From assembly GCA_947476145.1 (NCBI GenBank), contig CANJPH010000007.1, positions 35,701 to 99,700 of the forward strand: 64,000 nt of DNA, given 5' to 3'. Below the pieces are notes generated by a model. It worked only from the letters and a program-made list of their open reading frames with translations, searched no databases and was not told where the DNA came from. The translations under genes and the position numbers were made by a program. How positions within the stretch are numbered: the stretch's first letter is position 1; each line of letters opens with the position of its first letter. Origin of the DNA: Bacteroidota bacterium (GTDB lineage Bacteria; Bacteroidota; Bacteroidia; Chitinophagales; Chitinophagaceae). This document shows positions 59,465 to 64,000 of the stretch, piece by piece.

Positions 59465-59845
59465 TTAATTATTACAGATTTCTATACTTATTTTTTTATT
59501 TGGAATAGGACTATATGCCTTACACTGAGCACAGGCTTGAACGACAGGTCGCTTAGGAATTGAAAAATAAAATTCATCTCCTTCGTTAATTGTGGATGGG
59601 AAAGTGCAGATACTTTCTAAACCAAAAACGTTTTGATAGGTGGTATTTGATAATGGATTTTGCCAACTACTTTCATACAATGACTTATCTACATCCCCTT
59701 CGATTATTTGAATTACGTAATTCATACAAATACCTTTTAACACTAACTTGCCTTTAAAGCAAGTTACAGAGGTATCATTTGACTTATTGCAAGAAATGTT
59801 TAAAAGAATAATAAAAACAATTGATATGATTACTTTAATTTTCAT
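59465..59845 (-). CDS. Small lipoprotein, unknown
   Basis: 126 aa; lipobox IILLNISCNKSNDTS; several Cys residues (CAQC). Confidence 0.65.
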   Translation of the reverse strand: MKIKVIISIVFIILLNISCNKSNDTSVTCFKGKLVLKGICMNYVIQIIEGDVDKSLYESSWQNPLSNTTYQNVFGLESICTFPSTINEGDEFYFSIPKRPVVQACAQCKAYSPIPNKKISIEICNN

Positions 59846-60028
59846 ATTTTAAAAAATTATATTAAAATATACATTATTCCATTGAATACAAAAACTATTT
59901 TTACATTACAATGAAGCTACTACCCATGTGAGCACGCACTCTACTACAAAAAAATTTGAAAAAAATCTTGTTGGAGCATGTAAAAATCTTTACATTTAAA
60001 TTACCATTATCGTTAATCATAAATATCA

Positions 60029-61336
60029 ATGAAAATGCAAATTGTACTAATTTTTTCTTGGCTTAATTTTATAGTTGGTTCTTTTGTAGCGCCTTCTATA
60101 TCCATTGATACTGCTACTACACCAAAATTCAAATTAATTCCTGCTCCCAAAATTACCTTCAACTCTTTTGTGGATTGTAATATGGCTGAGGTATGGATTG
60201 GCGACACCTTTAGGATTTTCCCTGGTAAGTATGGAGAAGATCCATTATGGGGATATTCTAAAAATCTGAAATATGCTGATGGCAAAAATGCAGAAGATGT
60301 TTTTAAAAGCCCCTCCGAAAATTTTATTGATCCCGCTATGCCCTTAAACGTTCCCATCGGTCAAAAAGGATTACATGGGGCAGTATGGTTTGAAACTGTA
60401 TACCAAGACAAAAAAGACCCATCGGGTAAAACACTATTTGGTCTTTATCATAATGAAAACTATCCAAGTACACTTCCCTATGATACAAAAACAAAAGAAG
60501 GATATAAAAATAAACTTTGGCCCCAGGGCTTAACTGGTCCCGAAAGTCCTGCTGCGGTTTGTCGTATTGGTATTATGAAATCAATTGATGGTGGAAAAAG
60601 TTGGGAAAACAAAGGTATTATAATAGAAGACCTTGACCCTAGAATGATTCTAAAACCTTTTAATAGTTCAAATACTTTTGCAGGTGGTGTTGGAGATCCT
60701 TCAGCAGTGGCTAGTGAAGACTATTTGTATATTTTTTATGGCGAGTATGGGTATCCTGGCATCTACGATGAAAAAACATATAACGCTAACACCGAATGGA
60801 GCGGGCAATGTATTAGTATTGCACGCATTGCCTTGAAAGACCTCAATAATCCTGTAGGAAAGACAAAAAGATGGGATGGTAAATCTTTTTCAATTCCATA
60901 TGATAGTTATGGAGTTCCTGTTCGTTCCTTACAAATTCCAATAGAGGAAGGTGGTGGACCTTCATCCTCTCCAAAAGGTGGATTTCATTGGGGACCTTCT
61001 GTAAGTTGGAACACCTATTTAAATTGTTGGGTAATGCTGATGGGGAAAGTAGAGGGGAAATCATGGGAAGGAGATAAAATATATATATCCTATAATAAAA
61101 ATAAAGACTTGGGTATTGGTAACAATAGTCAAGATTGGTCAAAACCAGCATTAGTGTTCCAGAAACCAGGATATATTCTTTGGTACCCCTCTTTACAACC
61201 ATTAAATGACCCAACTGATATTAAAGAAAAATATAGTTCTGTTAAACTTGGAAAGCGCGCGCGTTTTTTTGTAAAACGAATTAAGCCCGGAGATGACGAA
61301 TATGCTTCTGAACATTTTATTGAATTTGAAAAATAA
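60029..61336 (+). CDS. Secreted beta-propeller-like protein with sialidase-type Asp-box motif, function unknown
   Basis: 435 aa; GIMKSIDGGKSWENKGIII (SxDxGxxW), GGVGDPSAVASEDYLYIFYGEY, GPSVSWNTYLNCWVMLMGK. Confidence 0.6.
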   Translation: MKMQIVLIFSWLNFIVGSFVAPSISIDTATTPKFKLIPAPKITFNSFVDCNMAEVWIGDTFRIFPGKYGEDPLWGYSKNLKYADGKNAEDVFKSPSENFIDPAMPLNVPIGQKGLHGAVWFETVYQDKKDPSGKTLFGLYHNENYPSTLPYDTKTKEGYKNKLWPQGLTGPESPAAVCRIGIMKSIDGGKSWENKGIIIEDLDPRMILKPFNSSNTFAGGVGDPSAVASEDYLYIFYGEYGYPGIYDEKTYNANTEWSGQCISIARIALKDLNNPVGKTKRWDGKSFSIPYDSYGVPVRSLQIPIEEGGGPSSSPKGGFHWGPSVSWNTYLNCWVMLMGKVEGKSWEGDKIYISYNKNKDLGIGNNSQDWSKPALVFQKPGYILWYPSLQPLNDPTDIKEKYSSVKLGKRARFFVKRIKPGDDEYASEHFIEFEK

Positions 61337-61337
61337 T

Positions 61338-61370
61338 AAAGGACCCTCGATATAAAGCAAGTCCATGATT
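61338..61370. repeat. Hairpin repeat copy 2, degenerate
   Basis: aaaggaccctcgatataaagcaagtccatgattt, aligned by eye with 63677 copy. Confidence 0.5.
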
Positions 61371-61436
61371 TCAAGAAAACTCCAGTTTTTAGTCTACTTT
61401 GGATGGACGATTTATATCATGATAATTTGTAAACTT

Positions 61437-61871
61437 ATGGGTGAATTAAAAGCCGGAATTTATATCAAAAGCACTGCCGCGTTGATTGGCAGCTTCTTCG
61501 AGCATACAACCATTCTTCTCGTTGAACACAATGAAGTAGGAAGTACAGGATTTATAACTAATAAATTCTTTGGAAAGTCCTTGCATGAACTAATTGAATT
61601 CAATCACAGTAAACCTTTTCCACTATTGGATGGCGGCCCCGTTGATAGAGATCATCTCTTTGTATTGCACAAGAGATCTGATCTCATTGATGGGGGCAAA
61701 CAGTTAACCAATGGTCTATATTTGGGAGGTAATATGGAGCAAGTGATTGAAGCAATCAACACCAGCGGTGCCAATAATCAAGAAATTCAACTTTTTATTG
61801 GCTATTGCGGATGGGATGTGGGAGAATTGGAAGTGGAGGTTGAAGAAGGAAGCTGGATATTCAGCTATTGA
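61437..61871 (+). CDS. YqgE/AlgH family protein
   Basis: ORF 61365..61871, likely start MGELKAGIYIKSTAALIGSFFEHTTILLVEHNEVGSTGFITNK at 61437; GGPVDRDHLFVLH; GYCGWDVGELEVEVEEGSWIF. Confidence 0.88.
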   Translation: MGELKAGIYIKSTAALIGSFFEHTTILLVEHNEVGSTGFITNKFFGKSLHELIEFNHSKPFPLLDGGPVDRDHLFVLHKRSDLIDGGKQLTNGLYLGGNMEQVIEAINTSGANNQEIQLFIGYCGWDVGELEVEVEEGSWIFSY

Positions 61872-61891
61872 AAGGATTATAATATTTTAAA

Positions 61892-62596
61892 TTACTGCTT
61901 TGTAAAAACCATGCAGTGCTGCCATGGAAGATTATCTATGTTTTTATCAAATACAAAACCCGCTGCTTTGAATTCTTTAATGGCCTGCGCTTCACTCATT
62001 TTATGAATGGTCTTAATGGGTACAGCTGGGTCTTCGGACCTAAATTCTACAAGCACTAATTTACCACCCCGTTTTAATGCAGCAAGCATGGATAAAGCCA
62101 TTTCATAAGGATAAGAAAATTCATGGTATACATCTACTAACAACATCATGTCAACGGTATTATCTGGTAATGACACATTTTGTTCTTCACTCAATACAGG
62201 TACAATACTTGACAATTTTTCCTGCTTGATTCTTTCATTTAAGTAGAATATCATTTCTTGCTCAACGTCAACAGCAAAAACTTTACCACTTCCCACCATT
62301 TTTGAAAGTAATGCACTGTGGTAGCCACTACCCGCTCCTATATCAGCAATAACCATACCTGGTTTTACGGCTAAGTTTTTTAATAATAGAGAAGTATTTT
62401 CTTCCATTTCTCTTTCATCCCTTTCAAGCCAATCTATTCCGTAATGACTCATTACTTGTGCAATTTGTCTGCCCATGTACCACTTATTAATACCGTTTGG
62501 ATCCCCAGTACTTATTTTATAACGATCTTGACCCAATGAAAATAGGGAGAGCGATAGAAAAACAAAAAGCAGTATACAGGGCTTTAGCATATGCAT
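61892..62596 (-). CDS. Class I SAM-dependent methyltransferase, secreted/anchored
   Basis: 234 aa; VIADIGAGSGYHSALLSKMVGSGKVFAVDVEQEM; N-terminal signal-like segment. Confidence 0.88.
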   Translation of the reverse strand: MHMLKPCILLFVFLSLSLFSLGQDRYKISTGDPNGINKWYMGRQIAQVMSHYGIDWLERDEREMEENTSLLLKNLAVKPGMVIADIGAGSGYHSALLSKMVGSGKVFAVDVEQEMIFYLNERIKQEKLSSIVPVLSEEQNVSLPDNTVDMMLLVDVYHEFSYPYEMALSMLAALKRGGKLVLVEFRSEDPAVPIKTIHKMSEAQAIKEFKAAGFVFDKNIDNLPWQHCMVFTKQ

Positions 62597-62782
62597 GGAT
62601 ATATTTAGATTTCGAAGTGGATACTTCTATTTTATAATTCGAATTAGAATTAAAAGTTTGTATAACAAAGCTAAATTTTATTTGTAAGATTTTATACACC
62701 CGACATAAAACTTTAAGTCATTTTCATGCAATATGTTATATTTTGATAAAACCGAAAACAAGCAATTTGAACAGATTTGATC

Positions 62783-62813
62783 GATTTAGGGGGTGTTTTC
62801 GGCACGCAGAGGG
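62783..62813. repeat. Dispersed repeat copy A (gattt[c]agggggtgttttcnncacncagag)
   Basis: gatttagggggtgttttcggcacgcagaggg. Confidence 0.5.
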
Positions 62814-62862
62814 TTAATTCACTTTAAATAACAAATAGTACTATATTTAGACAAATATAAAC

Positions 62863-63645
62863 ATGAGAAAACAGATATTCAGTTTCATCGGTTTAGTTAC
62901 GTTCATCATTTTCTCAAATTTTTCTTGTTCCGGAATCTCCAATACTGATAGTCCAAATGTTGATGTAAATCAAGTTCAACTAGATTTTAAAACTTGGTGG
63001 GATTATAATTTTAAGAATATTAAACTTTCCGCTGATTTCACCCCATTAGACAATTCATCTAATATTATTTCAAAAGAAAGTTTTTTAACCCAACTTTCAA
63101 AAGGAGAATTTATTCCATTAAAAATTGAAGGGGCTGAATTAAAATATAAACTGTTTAAATTGAACCCCTCAACTGATCCTGAAATAAAAACGCAGCTTAA
63201 AAGAATTGGAGATGATGAATATATTAAATACAAAATGGAAGGTACTAAAATGCCTGTGTTTGAATTCAAAGATATTAAAGGGATCTTATATAATAATGAA
63301 TCTGTTATGGGGAAAGTTGTTGTTCTAAAGTGTTGGTTCATTAATTGTTTGTCCTGTGTTCAAGAAATGCCAGAGCTAAATAAATTTGTTGAAAAGTATA
63401 AAAGCAAAAATGATATTCTTTTTATAAGTCTAGCATTTGATTCAAAAGAAAAACTTGACTCATTTTTATTGACGCATAAATTTAGTTACGCCGTTTTGCC
63501 AGTACCTCAATCATTTATGGAAGATTCTTTAAAAGTTTCAGGATATCCAACACATTTCATTATTGATAAAATAGGTATCATAAGAAAAGTAGTGACGGAT
63601 TATCATGAAATGATACCAACACTTAATAACGAGTTGTCTAAATGA
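62863..63645 (+). CDS. TlpA/thioredoxin-like lipoprotein
   Basis: 260 aa; lipobox NFSCSGISN; GKVVVLKCWFINCLSCVQEMPELNKFVEKYKSKNDILFISLAFDSKEKLDSFL. Confidence 0.85.
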   Translation: MRKQIFSFIGLVTFIIFSNFSCSGISNTDSPNVDVNQVQLDFKTWWDYNFKNIKLSADFTPLDNSSNIISKESFLTQLSKGEFIPLKIEGAELKYKLFKLNPSTDPEIKTQLKRIGDDEYIKYKMEGTKMPVFEFKDIKGILYNNESVMGKVVVLKCWFINCLSCVQEMPELNKFVEKYKSKNDILFISLAFDSKEKLDSFLLTHKFSYAVLPVPQSFMEDSLKVSGYPTHFIIDKIGIIRKVVTDYHEMIPTLNNELSK

Positions 63646-63676
63646 TTTACTAGTCAAAAAGTAAGATCCCTCACGC

Positions 63677-63717
63677 AAAAATCAAGGACCTACGCATAAA
63701 CGTAAGTCCTTGATTTT
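63677..63717 (-). terminator. Strong hairpin/terminator, repeat copy 3
   Basis: aaaaatcaaggacctacg-cataaa-cgtaagtccttgatttt; about 17-bp stem with one G-T-type mismatch. Confidence 0.75.
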
Positions 63718-63720
63718 CAT

Positions 63721-63738
63721 GTAGCGAGAACGGGATTT
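63721..63738 (-). pseudogene. tRNA 3'-end-like remnant
   Basis: Minus strand AAATCCCGTTCTCGCTAC resembles a tRNA T-arm/acceptor 3' end, immediately followed on that strand by the terminator at 63677..63717; no 5' tRNA portion present. Confidence 0.45.
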
Positions 63739-63766
63739 CAGGGGGTGTTTTCCTCACACAGAGCGT
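63734..63766. repeat. Dispersed repeat copy B
   Basis: gatttcagggggtgttttcctcacacagagcgt, similar to 62783..62813. Confidence 0.5.
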
Positions 63767-63786
63767 AAAATAGATATTTATGCAAC

Positions 63787-63861
63787 TTTGAGCCGCAAAT
63801 AAATACCAATCGGCTCAAATTATTCGTATATTTGAGCCGATAAAGTTACCAAATCGGCTCA
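63787..63861. promoter_or_regulatory. Four-site operator-like array upstream of a Fic-family gene
   Basis: tttgagccg (63787), atcggctcaaa (63809), tttgagccgat (63831), atcggctca (63853): alternating orientation, starts exactly 22 bp apart. Confidence 0.8.
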
Positions 63862-63863
63862 TT

Positions 63864-64000
63864 ATGTATAACTGGCAACACAAAAATTGGCCTGAATTTA
63901 AATTTGATAGCACATCAATAGATAATGAATTGATGAAGTTCATGTTAAAAGCAGGAGAACTAAAAGGTATCATCTCTGCATTACCAGAAGCCATCAGCAC
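63864..64000 (+). CDS. Fic-family protein with DUF4172-like N-terminus, truncated by window edge
   Basis: MYNWQHKNWPEFKFDSTSIDNELMKFMLKAGELKGIISALPEAIS; WQHxxWPxFxxD opening as in DUF4172-Fic proteins. Confidence 0.75.
   Translation, partial: MYNWQHKNWPEFKFDSTSIDNELMKFMLKAGELKGIISALPEAIS

Noticed and set aside
60013-60357. Minus-strand 114-aa ORF
   Set aside because: Antisense to the propeller-like protein; no motif
61256-61264. gcgcgcgcg run
   Set aside because: Encodes KRAR in the propeller-like ORF; no second feature supports a function
63815-64000. Minus-strand ORF of 61 aa at window end
   Set aside because: Antisense to the Fic/DUF4172 start, which has clear family similarity and operator sites
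1-64000. CRISPR arrays, rRNA operons, intact tRNA genes, IS transposases
   Set aside because: No regularly spaced direct-repeat/spacer array, rRNA sequence, complete tRNA cloverleaf or transposase ORF was recognised by eye; a tool scan would be needed to exclude them fully

Overview
This AT-rich window looks like a Bacteroidota (probably Chitinophagaceae-like) chromosome. The call rests on SusC/SusD pairs, Bacteroidetes-style lipoproteins and sparse intergenic regions. The dominant feature is a polysaccharide utilization locus (PUL) at about 24.7-50.8 kb. One long minus-strand gene run reads PL17-like heparinase II/III-fold lyase, KdgF cupin, SusC, SusD, four Cys-type S1 sulfatases, sialate O-acetylesterase-like protein, PF05426 lyase (PL38-like), KduD, KduI and a formylglycine-generating enzyme. 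Flanking it are a LacI regulator with a palindromic operator candidate, a GH88 unsaturated glucuronyl hydrolase, a PL6 lyase and a second PF05426 lyase. Polyuronate lyases combined with four sulfatases, a dedicated sulfatase-activating enzyme and a deacetylase, but no other backbone glycosidases, point to a sulfated (perhaps O-acetylated) uronic-acid-rich glycan rather than plain alginate. The substrate cannot be assigned from sequence alone. Elsewhere there are two further SusC/SusD pairs without enzymes, an indoleamine 2,3-dioxygenase-family protein, a radical SAM/SDR/GNAT gene run ending at a 55-aa basic ORF absent from the ORF track, and two overlapping tiny membrane ORFs. At the right edge, a partial Fic/DUF4172 gene is preceded by four regularly spaced operator-like sites. 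It sits next to what looks like a tRNA 3'-end remnant followed by a terminator, and related hairpins occur at about 59.4, 61.3 and 63.7 kb. All family names come from reading motifs by eye; no database search was run.
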